Source: Nitrospirota bacterium (GTDB taxonomy: Bacteria; Nitrospirota; Thermodesulfovibrionia; Thermodesulfovibrionales; JdFR-88). From it: a stretch of 34,845 nt of DNA. Below are positions 23,536 to 32,710 of the stretch, piece by piece (the stretch's first letter is position 1; each line of letters begins with the position of its first letter). The stretch covers positions 1 through 34,845 of the forward strand of contig JAJYJK010000024.1 in the NCBI GenBank assembly GCA_021789555.1, written 5' to 3'. Below the pieces are notes generated by a model. It saw only the letters and a list, made by a program, of their open reading frames with translations. It ran no database searches and was not told the origin of the DNA. The translations under genes were made by a program, and so were the position numbers.

Positions 23536-24861
23536 TCATGATTTTGCCGTGCTTTTCCCCAACCTGAAGAAATCGACCACGTACATCAGACATCCGGCTG
23601 CAAAACCCAGTCCTGATGCCCCGAAAGCGGCATACCAGAGCCTCATATAACCCTGCGTCGTCAGATAATCAAGCCCCATTATCCTCTGGAAATACACCTG
23701 CACCACGCCGGCGACCGTAAGCGAAAGGACCATCATTATCATGAAGAAATTCATCGTCCAGAAGGCCTTGAAACCCAGGCGCTGGCTGAATTCCTTAAGC
23801 CCTTTTATCTGCGGCAGGGCAAAGTAAACCATGGTGAGATTCAGCATGGCATAGGCCCCGAAGAACGCGAAGTGTCCGTGCGAGGCCGTCACCTGCGTGC
23901 CATGCGTCCACTTGTTTATCTGAGGAAGGGTCTGGGCGAAACCCCAGACGCCGGCCCCGAAGAAGTGCATGACCGCGCAGCCCACCGCCCAATAGAGCGC
24001 TATCCTGTTTGTTATCCCGGCCTTTCTGTCCCTCACGTCCTTCAGTGTGTCGGCGACCATCAGAAGTATCGGGGCCGGCTCCAGCGCGCTGAAGATGCCG
24101 CCAACCCACAGCCAGTAACCGGGTGTCCCGATCCAGTAATAATGGTGGCCTATACCCGCTATACCTGTAAAGAGGACCAGGCCCACCTCGATATATAGCC
24201 ATTTCTCTATACGCTCCCTGTCCACCCCCGTGAGTTTAAGAAGGACAAACGCCATTATGGCGGCCGTAACAAGCTCCCACGCCCCTTCAACCCAGAGATG
24301 GATGACCCACCACCAGAAATAATACTGTGTGGCGAGATTTTTCATGAAGAAGACGCCGAAGAGGAACATCACGGCCAGGAGCACCAGCCCTCCAAGGAGC
24401 ACGCCCTGTATTGTAGTCCACTTCCTTGTCTTGAGCATCGTCATGAATATGTTATAGAGAAAAAGCAGGGCGACGACAACGATTCCGGCCTTCAGGATTG
24501 TCGGCTGTTCCAGGAACGGCATGCCCCAGGACCATCCCGCGATATATCCGGCGATGGCCGCGACTCCTATGGCCGCGAACAGATATAACTGGAAATTCGC
24601 AAGCCATGGGCTGTATATCTCCGTTTCCGCTTCCTCGGGGACCAGGTAGTACGCGCCCCCCATAAAACCCATCAGCAGCCATACCACGAGCAGATTGATA
24701 TGTATCGCCCTCGATGTATTAAAGGGAAGTATGTGGATCAGGGGGTCGAAATTCCAGACGTACTTGGCGCCCGTCAGCAGGCCAAAGACTACCTGAAGGG
24801 CGAAAAGCAAGGTGGCAAATAGAAAGTATTTATACGCTACCTTCTGGGACTCGTATTTCAT
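23536..24861 (-). CDS. norB: Nitric oxide reductase large subunit NorB
   Basis: Membrane protein of 441 residues with about 12 helices, of the haem-copper oxidase superfamily, reducing 2 NO to N2O. Haem and non-haem iron ligands can be placed: His54 (RAIHIN), His188 in HLWVEG, His239-His240 (GIGHHYY) and His328/His330 (ASHGHFAF). The two glutamates that mark cNOR are present: Glu192 in HLWVEG and Glu261 in SALEPAP. This pattern is that of electron-accepting cNOR and differs from quinol-fused and NO-dismutase forms. It follows norC closely. I chose the ATG at 24861; a TTG at 24867 is possible. No norQ or norD maturation gene is in the window. Confidence 0.9.
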   Translation of the reverse strand: MKYESQKVAYKYFLFATLLFALQVVFGLLTGAKYVWNFDPLIHILPFNTSRAIHINLLVVWLLMGFMGGAYYLVPEEAETEIYSPWLANFQLYLFAAIGVAAIAGYIAGWSWGMPFLEQPTILKAGIVVVALLFLYNIFMTMLKTRKWTTIQGVLLGGLVLLAVMFLFGVFFMKNLATQYYFWWWVIHLWVEGAWELVTAAIMAFVLLKLTGVDRERIEKWLYIEVGLVLFTGIAGIGHHYYWIGTPGYWLWVGGIFSALEPAPILLMVADTLKDVRDRKAGITNRIALYWAVGCAVMHFFGAGVWGFAQTLPQINKWTHGTQVTASHGHFAFFGAYAMLNLTMVYFALPQIKGLKEFSQRLGFKAFWTMNFFMIMMVLSLTVAGVVQVYFQRIMGLDYLTTQGYMRLWYAAFGASGLGFAAGCLMYVVDFFRLGKSTAKS

Positions 24862-24875
24862 TTTCAAATATCTCC

Positions 24876-25550
24876 TTATTTCAGGCCGGCCAAGTAGCTG
24901 GTCAGGTCTTCAATGTCCTTTTCAGGCAGTTTGGCGAAACCGGGCATTATTGAATCGGGATTATGCGATTTCGGATTTTTCAGCTGTTCCTCAATCCATT
25001 GGCTGCTCCTTCTTGCGCCGACACGGGTCAGGTCCGGGCCGGCATGTCCTCCGATTCCATCTAACAAATGGCAGGATGAACATCCCTGCGCCCTGAATAC
25101 GGCCTCGCCCGGGTTTTCCCCCTGGACCGGGACCGATGCCGCAAAGGGTTTGGGGGGCCAGTTGTTTGTGTCGATGCCGTTTACCCAGCCCAGAAACGCC
25201 ACAAGCCCGGTTATCTCCCCGTCGGTCAGATGGAGATTGGGCATTTGCCTTCCGGAGGGAAAGATTTTTTCAGGGTCTTTAAGGAAATTTTTAACCCAGC
25301 CGGGGTCTCTGTGGGCCATTTCCTTTGTAAGGTCAGGCGCGTAATAGCCTCCTATGCCCAGAATGGTATGGCAATCATTACAGTTATGTTTCTGCCATAC
25401 CCACTTGCCCTGGGCCACCTCCGCCGTCAGCATCTGCTGGTTCGTCCTTTTGGGCAACTGCCCAAGGGAGTTATATGTAAGGACGAGAAGGATGATGGTT
25501 GAGAGCGCGGTCCCCCAATAAAATACGGCCTTTGCCTGAGCCTTTGTCAT
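24876..25550 (-). CDS. norC: Di-haem NorC-type cytochrome subunit
   Basis: Protein of 224 residues. One N-terminal transmembrane helix (about 9-28) is followed by a classic NorC domain with haem motif CNDCH (57-61) in HNCNDCHTILGIGGYYAPDL. A second cytochrome c domain follows, with CSSCH (157-161) and a Met ligand in SIMPGF. Usual NorC is ~150 residues with one haem, so this is a fusion with an extra haem domain, perhaps accepting electrons from a soluble donor. The start at ATG 25550 has GGAGGAGGAC immediately upstream. It is first in the norCB unit. An FNR-type palindrome lies 65 nt upstream of the start. Confidence 0.9.
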   Translation of the reverse strand: MTKAQAKAVFYWGTALSTIILLVLTYNSLGQLPKRTNQQMLTAEVAQGKWVWQKHNCNDCHTILGIGGYYAPDLTKEMAHRDPGWVKNFLKDPEKIFPSGRQMPNLHLTDGEITGLVAFLGWVNGIDTNNWPPKPFAASVPVQGENPGEAVFRAQGCSSCHLLDGIGGHAGPDLTRVGARRSSQWIEEQLKNPKSHNPDSIMPGFAKLPEKDIEDLTSYLAGLK

Positions 25551-25614
25551 GTCCTCCTCCTTTTTGATTAAGTGCAACCCGTAAAAATTTAACTGTTCTG
25601 TTCTCTTCTTTCCT

Positions 25615-25628
25615 ATGATTTAAATCAT
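25615..25628. promoter_or_regulatory. FNR/NnrR-type palindrome upstream of norC
   Basis: ATGATTTAAATCAT is a perfect 14-bp palindrome whose core TGAT-N4-ATCA matches CRP/FNR-family boxes (consensus TTGAT-N4-ATCAA). It is 65-78 nt before the norC start codon, a fitting place for control of NO reductase by an NO- or oxygen-sensing regulator of that family. No such regulator is encoded in the window. Confidence 0.55.
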
Positions 25629-25710
25629 GTGGAGGGCAAAAAAAGACCCCATTTTTGTTTCCGGATAGCTATAATATCCGAAAAAAACGGATAGACAGGA
25701 TTTTATTTTC

Positions 25711-25860
25711 TTGAAGGCTTTACGGGTTTTAATTTTTTTAGTCCTGTTTCTGTTCTCTTTGGCCTTTCCCCTCGGTTTTTGTGATATCACTGTGGCGCTG
25801 GTGGTAAAAAGACAGACTTCTTACGAAACGATCATGAGTTCTTCGATTATCCTGCTTTAA
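25711..25860 (+). pseudogene. Signal-peptide-bearing 49-codon ORF, probable gene remnant
   Basis: From TTG 25711 the frame encodes a clear signal peptide (VLIFLVLFLFSLAFPLGF) followed by CDITVALVVKRQTSYETI, which looks like the mature start of an ABC-type substrate-binding protein. It then stops at 25858. An AGGA lies 10 nt before the TTG. No continuation is seen in other frames up to 25920. A truncated binding-protein gene is the best reading; a real small exported peptide cannot be excluded. The rest of 25551-25920 holds only the FNR-type palindrome and a CGGAT/ATCCG hairpin near 25662-25680. Confidence 0.35.
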
Positions 25861-25929
25861 GGCAATAGACATGGATCATCCATCCATCTTTGATTGAAAT
25901 ATTGATTAAATTCGCCTAAAATGCAGTGT

Positions 25930-27033
25930 ATGAAAGCAATCGCGCTAAAGCCGCAGACAAAGGACCTGGGGATAATCGAAAGGGATGAACCTTCCATAAC
26001 GGCCCCCGATGAGATAAAAATACGGGTGCTCCGTGTGGGGATATGCGGCACGGACAGGGAAGAGGCCGCCGGGGGCCGGGCCATGGCCCCCATTGGCCGT
26101 GACGACCTGGTGATCGGCCATGAGATGTTCGGAAAAGTGGTGGAGACCGGGCGGGACGTCACTCGGGTGAAGCCCGGCGATTTTGCCGTATTTACCGTTC
26201 GAAGAGGTTGCGGAAAATGCCTGCCCTGCGCGATGAACCGGCCGGACATGTGCCGGACCGGCGATTACAGGGAGCGGGGCATCTGGGGCCTTGACGGCTA
26301 TCAAACTGAGTACGTGGTCGACCGTGAGCAATACATAGTCAGGGTGCCCGGGGCCATACAGGATACAGGCGTGCTCATGGAGCCGCTTTCCGTTGCCGAG
26401 AAGGCCATCGATGAGGCAGTGCGCCTTCAATCTGCCCGTCTCCCGGATGCCTGCGCGACGCCGGCATGGCTTTTCGGCAAGAGGTGCCTGGTGGCGGGAC
26501 TCGGGCCTATCGGGCTGCTGGCGGCCCTGGCGCTCCGGCTGCGCGGGGCCGAGGTTTACGGGCTGGACATAGTCGACCCCGGCACGGCCCGGCCAAAATG
26601 GATTGAGGCAATCGGCGGCAGCTATGTTGACGGCCGCAATGTCGGTCCCGGCAAGGCCGACAGCGCAGTCGGACAGATGGACATGATATTCGAGGCCGCG
26701 GGCATAGCCGTCCTGGATTTCAACCTCTTGGACGCCCTGGCCTATAACGGGGTATACGTGCTTACCGGCATACCTGGCGGAGACCGGCCCCTGCAAATCC
26801 AGGGCGCGGAGCTGATGCGCCGGCTCGTACTCTTTAACCAGGTGATGGCAGGGAGCGTGAACGCCGCCCATGGCCACTTCCAGATGGCGGTAAATGATCT
26901 CCTGCAGGCCAGTATCACCTGGGGCGATCATGTCGAAAAACTCATAACCCATCGCCACCGCACCGGGGAATTCAAGGAAGTTTTAGCCGGGCATTCACCG
27001 GATGAGATAAAGGCCGTTATCGAATGGACGTAG
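25930..27033 (+). CDS. Zinc-dependent glucose 1-dehydrogenase
   Basis: Medium-chain dehydrogenase of about 367 residues, closest in pattern to the archaeal-type glucose 1-dehydrogenases that oxidise D-glucose to gluconolactone with NAD(P). Catalytic zinc residues are Cys39 (GICGTD), His64 and Glu65 (GHE). The structural zinc is held by Cys94, 97, 100 and 108 (GCGKCLPCAMNRPDMC). The nucleotide fold is seen in AGLGPIGLLAAL. The ATG at 25930 gives the usual family start (MKAIALKP); an ATG at 25921 is also open, and neither has a ribosome site. Its 3' end overlaps the glucoamylase start by 10 nt, so glucose released by that enzyme is the obvious substrate. Confidence 0.85.
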   Translation: MKAIALKPQTKDLGIIERDEPSITAPDEIKIRVLRVGICGTDREEAAGGRAMAPIGRDDLVIGHEMFGKVVETGRDVTRVKPGDFAVFTVRRGCGKCLPCAMNRPDMCRTGDYRERGIWGLDGYQTEYVVDREQYIVRVPGAIQDTGVLMEPLSVAEKAIDEAVRLQSARLPDACATPAWLFGKRCLVAGLGPIGLLAALALRLRGAEVYGLDIVDPGTARPKWIEAIGGSYVDGRNVGPGKADSAVGQMDMIFEAAGIAVLDFNLLDALAYNGVYVLTGIPGGDRPLQIQGAELMRRLVLFNQVMAGSVNAAHGHFQMAVNDLLQASITWGDHVEKLITHRHRTGEFKEVLAGHSPDEIKAVIEWT

Positions 27034-29417
27034 TTTACGCCCCTGGTTGGCCAGGCATTCCGGCCAGATGGACATCAAGTGCAAAAAGCGGCGTCGGCAC
27101 ATCGCTGGACCCCTCCAGCCGCGTCTGGTTTACGATAAGTCACGGCATACTGAATGAAATCTATTATCCGCGCCTGGACTTGGCGTGCACAAGGGACATT
27201 GGGCTCATAGTGACCGACGGGCGGGATTTCTTCTCGGAAGAGAAGCGGCACTCAACCTCCCGGGTCTCACGGCCCGTGGACGGCGTCCCGGCTTACAGGC
27301 TGGTGAACACCTGCATTAGGGGCAATTATGAAATCACAAAAGATGTCCTCACCGACCCCACCCGTGACGTACTGCTCCAAAATATCAGGTTTACGCCTTT
27401 AAAGGGCGCAATGAATGATTATCATCTTTATGTTTTATTGTCTCCCCATATTGGCAACTCGGGGGCCGGCAATACCGGATGGACCGGCGACTACAAGGGA
27501 GCGCCCATGCTTTTTGCCCGGAGAGAGGACACGGCGCTGGCCCTCGCGTGCTCCGCTTCCTGGCTGAAACTTTCCGCGGGCTTCGTTGGCGCCTCTGATG
27601 GCTGGCAGGACCTCATGGCGCACAAGGAAATGAAATGGACTTACGGCCGGGCCGAAAACGGGAATATCGCTTTGACCGGGGAGATCGATTTAAACGCCTC
27701 TGGGGGCGAATTCCAGCTTGCACTCGGGTTCGGCAGAAACATGGCGGAAGCGGGGCTGAATGCCCTTTCGAGCCTGTCCGGGGGGTTCGACGAGGCCCGT
27801 TCAAGTTACATTGGCCAGTGGCAGTCCTGGCAGAATTCGCTTCCCATGCCGGAAGCAGAGGCGGGCGGCGATGAGGTCTTTTACAAGACAAGCGCCGCGA
27901 TTCTGCGCATCCATGAATCAAAATGGCTCCGGGGCGGGGCCATAGCCAGTCTTTCAATTCCCTGGGGCTTTGCAAAGGGCGATAATGACCTGGGAGGATA
28001 CCACCTTGTGTGGCCGAGGGACCTCGTTGAGACGGCTGGCGGCCTCCTTGCCATTGGCGCCAACAAAGACGCGCGCCGGATTATTCTATATTTGAAGTGC
28101 ACTCAGGAGGCCGACGGCCATTGGCCCCAGAACATGTGGCTCGACGGCACGCCCTGGTGGAGCGGAATTCAAATGGATGAAACTGCGCTCCCAATTCTGC
28201 TTGTGGATTTGGCGCGGCGCTCCGGCGCCCTGGATGACAAGGAAATTTTCCGCCTCTGGCCCATGATAAGAAAGGCCGCGGGCTATATCGTTTGCAATGG
28301 GCCGGTGACGCAGCAGGACCGGTGGGAAGAAGACCCCGGATACACTCCATTCACCCTGTCCGCCCAAATAGCCGCCCTGTTGTCAGCCGCCGACCTTGCA
28401 GAGGCGAATGGAGAAGCCTCAACGGCCGGCTATTTGAGAGAGACCGCGGATGTATGGAACGACAGTATTGACTATTGGATTTACGAGAAAGACACGGACC
28501 TTGCGCGCCGGTTGAAAATCGAGGGCTATTACGTTCGGATAACTCCCCCCGATGCGGGCGCGGCGGCCTCTCCTTTGAAAGGGTTTGTTCCTATCAAGAA
28601 CCGTCCGCCGGGACAGAGCATGGAGCCCGCCTCATCCATTATAAGTTCGGATGCCTTGGCGTTTGTGCGTTTTGGAATCCGCGCTCCCGGGGACCAGCGC
28701 ATCACAAACACGTTAAAGGCCATTGACGCGCTTTTGAAGGTCGAAACGCCCTTCGGGCCCGCATGGCACCGTTACAATGATGACGGCTACGGAGAGCATG
28801 ATGACGGTTCACCCTTCGACGGCACGGGCACGGGAAGGGCCTGGCCGCTACTGAGCGGAGAGCGCGGCCACTACGAACTTGCGGCGGGAAGGTCTGATGT
28901 CGCAGCCGGGCTGCTAAAAACAATGGAGTCCTTCTCAAACTGGGGCCTGATCCCGGAGCAAATCTGGGATTCCGCGGATATTGCCGGACGCGAACTGTTT
29001 TTCGGCAGGCCGTCAGGGTCCGCGATGCCGCTGGTCTGGGCACATGCCGAATACCTCAAGCTGAAGCGTTCCATCCATGATGGGAAGATATTCGATATGC
29101 CGCCTCAGACCGTAAAGCGGTATCTGGAAGAAAAAATCACCTCGCCCTGCACCATATGGCGCTTTAATCAAAAAAGCCGCAGAATGCCGAGGGGAAAAAC
29201 ACTGCGTATCGAGGTCCTCTCGCCCTCGATGGTCCGGTGGACATCAGACGGCTGGCGCACGTTTCAGGACGTCAATACACGCGACACCGGAATCGGGATG
29301 CACTTGGCGGAACTTCCGGCAAAAGACCTGCCCCTTGGGGCCATTCTGGAGTTTACTTTCTATTGGACTAATACTGACACTTGGGAAAATGTGAACTATT
29401 CCCTCAATATCATATGA
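27024..29417 (+). CDS. GH15 glucoamylase (glucan 1,4-alpha-glucosidase)
   Basis: Protein of 797 residues with the two-part build of prokaryotic glucoamylases: an N-terminal beta-sandwich domain (about 1-265, opening PARWTSSAKSGVGTSLD) and a C-terminal (alpha/alpha)6 barrel. Substrate-pocket sequences include YHLVWPRDLVETAGG, DGHWPQNMWLDGTPWW and MDETALPIL with likely acid Glu386; PEQIWD holds the likely base Glu645. There is no signal peptide, so it should act in the cytoplasm on glycogen or maltodextrins. It is coupled to glucose dehydrogenase. The last ~100 residues form an extra C-terminal domain (LRIEVLSPSMVRWTSDGW). It converges with the MFS gene with an 8-nt overlap. Confidence 0.9.
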   Translation: MDVVYAPGWPGIPARWTSSAKSGVGTSLDPSSRVWFTISHGILNEIYYPRLDLACTRDIGLIVTDGRDFFSEEKRHSTSRVSRPVDGVPAYRLVNTCIRGNYEITKDVLTDPTRDVLLQNIRFTPLKGAMNDYHLYVLLSPHIGNSGAGNTGWTGDYKGAPMLFARREDTALALACSASWLKLSAGFVGASDGWQDLMAHKEMKWTYGRAENGNIALTGEIDLNASGGEFQLALGFGRNMAEAGLNALSSLSGGFDEARSSYIGQWQSWQNSLPMPEAEAGGDEVFYKTSAAILRIHESKWLRGGAIASLSIPWGFAKGDNDLGGYHLVWPRDLVETAGGLLAIGANKDARRIILYLKCTQEADGHWPQNMWLDGTPWWSGIQMDETALPILLVDLARRSGALDDKEIFRLWPMIRKAAGYIVCNGPVTQQDRWEEDPGYTPFTLSAQIAALLSAADLAEANGEASTAGYLRETADVWNDSIDYWIYEKDTDLARRLKIEGYYVRITPPDAGAAASPLKGFVPIKNRPPGQSMEPASSIISSDALAFVRFGIRAPGDQRITNTLKAIDALLKVETPFGPAWHRYNDDGYGEHDDGSPFDGTGTGRAWPLLSGERGHYELAAGRSDVAAGLLKTMESFSNWGLIPEQIWDSADIAGRELFFGRPSGSAMPLVWAHAEYLKLKRSIHDGKIFDMPPQTVKRYLEEKITSPCTIWRFNQKSRRMPRGKTLRIEVLSPSMVRWTSDGWRTFQDVNTRDTGIGMHLAELPAKDLPLGAILEFTFYWTNTDTWENVNYSLNII

Positions 29418-30690
29418 ATTTCCTGAAGCCGGCGGAAGCCGTGATCAGTCCCAGGCCCACCCCGGCTGCCGCCATTACAGGCACGGCGACATAGCCCCAA
29501 TAATTGGCCGCCAAACCTCCCAATGCCGCCCCCAGCACGCCTGAAAATGCGGTTACCGCATTGAAAATACCAATGGCGCCCCCCTCCTCGTTTCCGGATG
29601 GGGCCAGCTGCGCGGTAAGCGCTGTCCCGCTTACGCTCAGCAGTGACCACGAAAGCACGACCAGGGAAAAGCCTGCGAGGGCAAGCCAGCCTCTTTCTCT
29701 AAAATGTGTCAGGCCAAGAAAGATAAGGCCGATAACGGCAAGCAAGCGCACTCCGAGAGCGGCTTTTAATATTCTGTCCGCGCCAAAGCTGTCGGATAAT
29801 TTCCCTGCCGGGATATAAAGGACAAGCCCGAGGCCGGCCGCCACTGCAAAACCCAGTGACGATAAATATGTCGGAACGCCATAAGCCTTCCGCATAAGTA
29901 CCGGATAGAAAGAGAAAACTGCCGCCGAACCTGTGTAGCTTAAAAGCCAGGAAAGCAGAAAACGCGCAAAAGGCAATCGCTCCGTTTTTTCGATCTTGCG
30001 GATTGCACCAACGGTTATATAATGATACAGACGCAGCGGCGAGCTGGAAGCGGGCCATTCGGCATGACGGACGGGCTGAGGCAAGCGGGGCCTGCGATGT
30101 GGTGGAACAGACGGAGTATGTGTTGCAAACCAGCCGGGCAATATGGCGAGAAGAGTTAGTCCCGCAGCTAAAAACAGCCCCTCGGATTGGCCTGCGCTAC
30201 TAAAAACACTGGCAATAAATAACCCAACTACCTGCCCGAAACCATAAAAAGTCTGTAGCCAGCCAATGCGTCTATCCCATTCGTTCTTCGGGTGGGCCTC
30301 TACGACAAACAGGTTTGCAATTGTAGCCGCACCGGCGGCACCCATGCTTTGCACAAAAGCCAGCCAGAGCCATGCCGCCAGAGAAATTGTAAATGGGAAC
30401 AGGCCAAGCCCGGCCGCGATAAGAAACAACCCGCCTGCTAATAGGACACGGTGCAATCTGTAATTATCGGCCAGCGCGCCCCAAACAGGAGCTGTCAAAC
30501 CGCCAATGCTGAATGCAGCCATGACCAGTCCCACCTGTGCGGCGCTGCCTGAACGGCTTACATATATAGGCAATAAAATAGGAGCCAAACCAGCTATGGT
30601 GGTCCCCATTAACGCGTAAGCTAAATACCAGGTTTCCATGCCGAAGAGAATTAGCCCGTCTTTTTTATGGCTGCCAATCGCTGACAACAT
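29410..30690 (-). CDS. MFS transporter (12 helices)
   Basis: Major facilitator protein of 426 residues with two six-helix halves. The first loop has the MFS signature in a loose form (GALADNYRLHRVLL), and the second half repeats it as GKLSDSFGADRILK. A longer loop with PPHRRPRLPQP separates the halves. The ATG at 30690 has AGGAG 6 nt upstream and is preferred over a TTG at 30696. The gene overlaps the end of the glucoamylase gene on the other strand. Substrate cannot be read from sequence; drug efflux or sugar export both fit. The 189-nt gap to the tusA stop shows no clear motif. Confidence 0.85.
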   Translation of the reverse strand: MLSAIGSHKKDGLILFGMETWYLAYALMGTTIAGLAPILLPIYVSRSGSAAQVGLVMAAFSIGGLTAPVWGALADNYRLHRVLLAGGLFLIAAGLGLFPFTISLAAWLWLAFVQSMGAAGAATIANLFVVEAHPKNEWDRRIGWLQTFYGFGQVVGLFIASVFSSAGQSEGLFLAAGLTLLAILPGWFATHTPSVPPHRRPRLPQPVRHAEWPASSSPLRLYHYITVGAIRKIEKTERLPFARFLLSWLLSYTGSAAVFSFYPVLMRKAYGVPTYLSSLGFAVAAGLGLVLYIPAGKLSDSFGADRILKAALGVRLLAVIGLIFLGLTHFRERGWLALAGFSLVVLSWSLLSVSGTALTAQLAPSGNEEGGAIGIFNAVTAFSGVLGAALGGLAANYWGYVAVPVMAAAGVGLGLITASAGFRKFI

Positions 30691-30879
30691 CAGCAACTCC
30701 TATAAAATTACAGGGTAATAATCGTGGTTCCCATGTTTGTTACCCGGCAGCAAGCCCATGTGTTGAAGATCAAAAAAAATATTGGGTCTTGCGTTCTAGT
30801 AATTTACACTTTTTTTGAGAAAAATTCCCGAAGGCATGATTTCGCGCAGAATGCGATCCCCAAAGATATAAGCGTAAAT

Positions 30880-31104
30880 CTATTTCTGTATCTGAAAAGA
30901 AATGACCCCTTCCCGTTCCGAAATATTGAGGACCGTGCCTCCAAGCCTGCCTATAAGGGCAGGGATATCGTTTTTCGAGGCGGGGTCTGTCGCAAGCACG
31001 TTCAATACCTCGCCGGTTTTTAATTCACTGACAGCTTTTTTGGTTTTTATGACCGGCATCGGGCAGGTCAGGCCTTTCACATCCAGGACTTTTGTTTCAA
31101 CCAT
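30880..31104 (-). CDS. tusA: TusA-family sulfur carrier
   Basis: Protein of 74 residues with a standard TusA motif, LDVKGLTCPMPVIKTKKAV, whose cysteine carries persulfide sulfur, and the usual end (TDPASKNDIPALI...GGTVLNISE). TusA-type proteins deliver sulfur for tRNA thiolation, molybdenum cofactor sulfuration or dissimilatory sulfur metabolism. The ATG at 31104 is chosen because GGAG lies 6 nt upstream; a longer form would run over the promoter leader. It has its own sigma-54 promoter and is divergent from a GAF-domain sigma-54 activator, so it is inducible rather than housekeeping. Confidence 0.9.
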   Translation of the reverse strand: MVETKVLDVKGLTCPMPVIKTKKAVSELKTGEVLNVLATDPASKNDIPALIGRLGGTVLNISEREGVISFQIQK

Positions 31105-31150
31105 TTCACACTCCTTTTTCCTTTTATGGCATTTAAATCCTCTTTTTATT

Positions 31151-31166
31151 AGCAATTGAAATGCCA
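31151..31166 (-). promoter_or_regulatory. Sigma-54 promoter of tusA
   Basis: On the minus strand TGGCATTTCAATTGCT fits TGGCACRNNNNTTGCW at all fixed positions but C6 and R7, with exact spacing, 47 nt before the tusA start. The short divergent gap to the activator gene has TTTGTGCAAA (31186-31195), a possible half-matching activator site. Confidence 0.75.
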
Positions 31167-31219
31167 AGGCCTGCCTGCTATCCGGTTTGTGCAAATGTTA
31201 AAATAGATCAGTTAATTGC

Positions 31220-32710
31220 ATGAGTACCCAGAAAGATCATTTGGAAAGACAGAACCGCAAGCTTTCCATCCTTTATGACATCGCCCTTACGGTGGGCAAA
31301 TCCCTTGAATTAAAAGAGATTCTCGATGACGTTCTGGAAAAAGTGCTCGCCTTCATGCGCGCAAGAAGCGGCGTTATCTACACGATCGATTACGAAACCC
31401 TGGATATGGTCCCGGTTACATACAGGAATCTTTCGGACGAGCTTGTGACGGACCTGACAAAAAACAAGGTGAAACTGGGCGAATGCATGTGCGGCAATAT
31501 CGCCCAGTTCGACCATGAAGTGGTCATTCTAAAAAACGCCTCGGCGGACCCCCGTTTCACAAGGGAAAGCGCCCGAAAAGAGGGAATGGATTTTTATGCC
31601 GGCCTGCCTATAAAGGCGAAGGGCAAGGTGGTGGGTGTGCTCTGCGTAATAAGCCATTCGCCTTACGACCTGGATGAAGACCTTCTGGACGTGCTTCGCG
31701 CGGCCACGCTTCCGATAGGGCTTGCGATAGAAAACGCATTGCTTTTTGAAACGGCCCGCAAGGAAGCCGACCACCTCAAACATAAGGACTTCGAGGGTAT
31801 CATCGCTTCCAGCCGTAAGATGCTGGATATTCTCACCATGGTCAGAAAAATCATAAATGTGCCGTCCAGCATTCTTATTTGCGGAGAAAGCGGCACCGGG
31901 AAAGAGCTTGTTGCCCGGGCGATACATTTTAACAGCCTTCAGAGGGAAAGAACTTTCCTTGCCATAAACTGCGCGGCCCTGCCGGAGAACCTCCTCGAAT
32001 CCGAGATGTTCGGTTATGTGAAAGGGGCGTTTACCGGCGCCAACGCAAACAAAAAAGGACTGCTCGAAGCGGCAGAAGGCGGCACGCTGTTTCTGGACGA
32101 GCTGGAAGCGATGAGCAAGGCGCTGCAGGTGAAGCTGCTCAGGTTCCTTCAGGACAGGACGTTTTACAAAGTGGGGGATACCAGGCCCGTTACGGTCGAT
32201 GTGCGGGTAATCGCGGCCACTAACCGTGATCTGCAGGAGGAGGTCCGGGCCGGGCGGTTCAGAGAGGACTTGTATTACAGGCTTAATGTTATCAGGGTCG
32301 ATCTGCCGGCTTTGAGGGACAGGCGGGAGGACATACCGCCCCTTATCAAGTATTTCATCTCCAAATTCAACAAAAAATTCTGCAAATCCGTTAAAAGGGT
32401 CTCGAAGGAAGCGCTTCAGGCGGCCATGAATTACGAATGGCCGGGGAACGTAAGAGAGCTTGAGAATTCGATAGAACGGGCAATGGTGATGGCTGAGAGC
32501 GAAGAACTGAGGTTATCAGATTTGCCCGCGGAGATAGCCGCCGCAAGCGCCTCCGGTCTGGATTGGTCTATGGACAAAGTCGAAAAGGAACATATCCTTA
32601 AGGTGCTCGATATCGCCGGCGGCAGCAGAAAAAAAGCGGCTCTTCTGTTAAATCTAGATACAACCACTCTCTGGAGAAAGCTCAAAAAGTATTCAAACTG
32701 GGGAAAATGA
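31220..32710 (+). CDS. GAF-domain sigma-54 transcription activator
   Basis: Activator of 496 residues in the NorR/NifA architecture. A GAF sensor domain (about 20-175) contains KLGECMCGNIA, two cysteines that could sense redox, NO or sulfur species. The AAA+ domain (about 195-425) has GESGTGKE, ESEMFGYVKGAFTGAN and GGTLFLDEL. The Fis-type helix is LNLDTTTLWRKLKKYSNWGK. There is no receiver domain, so control is by direct ligand binding. It stands between two sigma-54-driven units, tusA and osmC-dsrE, which are its likely targets. The start at ATG 31220 lacks an obvious ribosome site. NorCB lies 5.7 kb away, and an NO signal remains possible. Confidence 0.9.
   Translation: MSTQKDHLERQNRKLSILYDIALTVGKSLELKEILDDVLEKVLAFMRARSGVIYTIDYETLDMVPVTYRNLSDELVTDLTKNKVKLGECMCGNIAQFDHEVVILKNASADPRFTRESARKEGMDFYAGLPIKAKGKVVGVLCVISHSPYDLDEDLLDVLRAATLPIGLAIENALLFETARKEADHLKHKDFEGIIASSRKMLDILTMVRKIINVPSSILICGESGTGKELVARAIHFNSLQRERTFLAINCAALPENLLESEMFGYVKGAFTGANANKKGLLEAAEGGTLFLDELEAMSKALQVKLLRFLQDRTFYKVGDTRPVTVDVRVIAATNRDLQEEVRAGRFREDLYYRLNVIRVDLPALRDRREDIPPLIKYFISKFNKKFCKSVKRVSKEALQAAMNYEWPGNVRELENSIERAMVMAESEELRLSDLPAEIAAASASGLDWSMDKVEKEHILKVLDIAGGSRKKAALLLNLDTTTLWRKLKKYSNWGK

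Noticed and set aside
23536-25550. NO dismutase or quinol-type NO reductase
   Set aside because: Both key glutamates and the histidine ligands of cNOR are present and there is a separate NorC; no fused quinol domain.
25945-26958. 337-codon open frame on the minus strand
   Set aside because: It is antisense to the glucose dehydrogenase gene with its complete zinc and nucleotide motifs.
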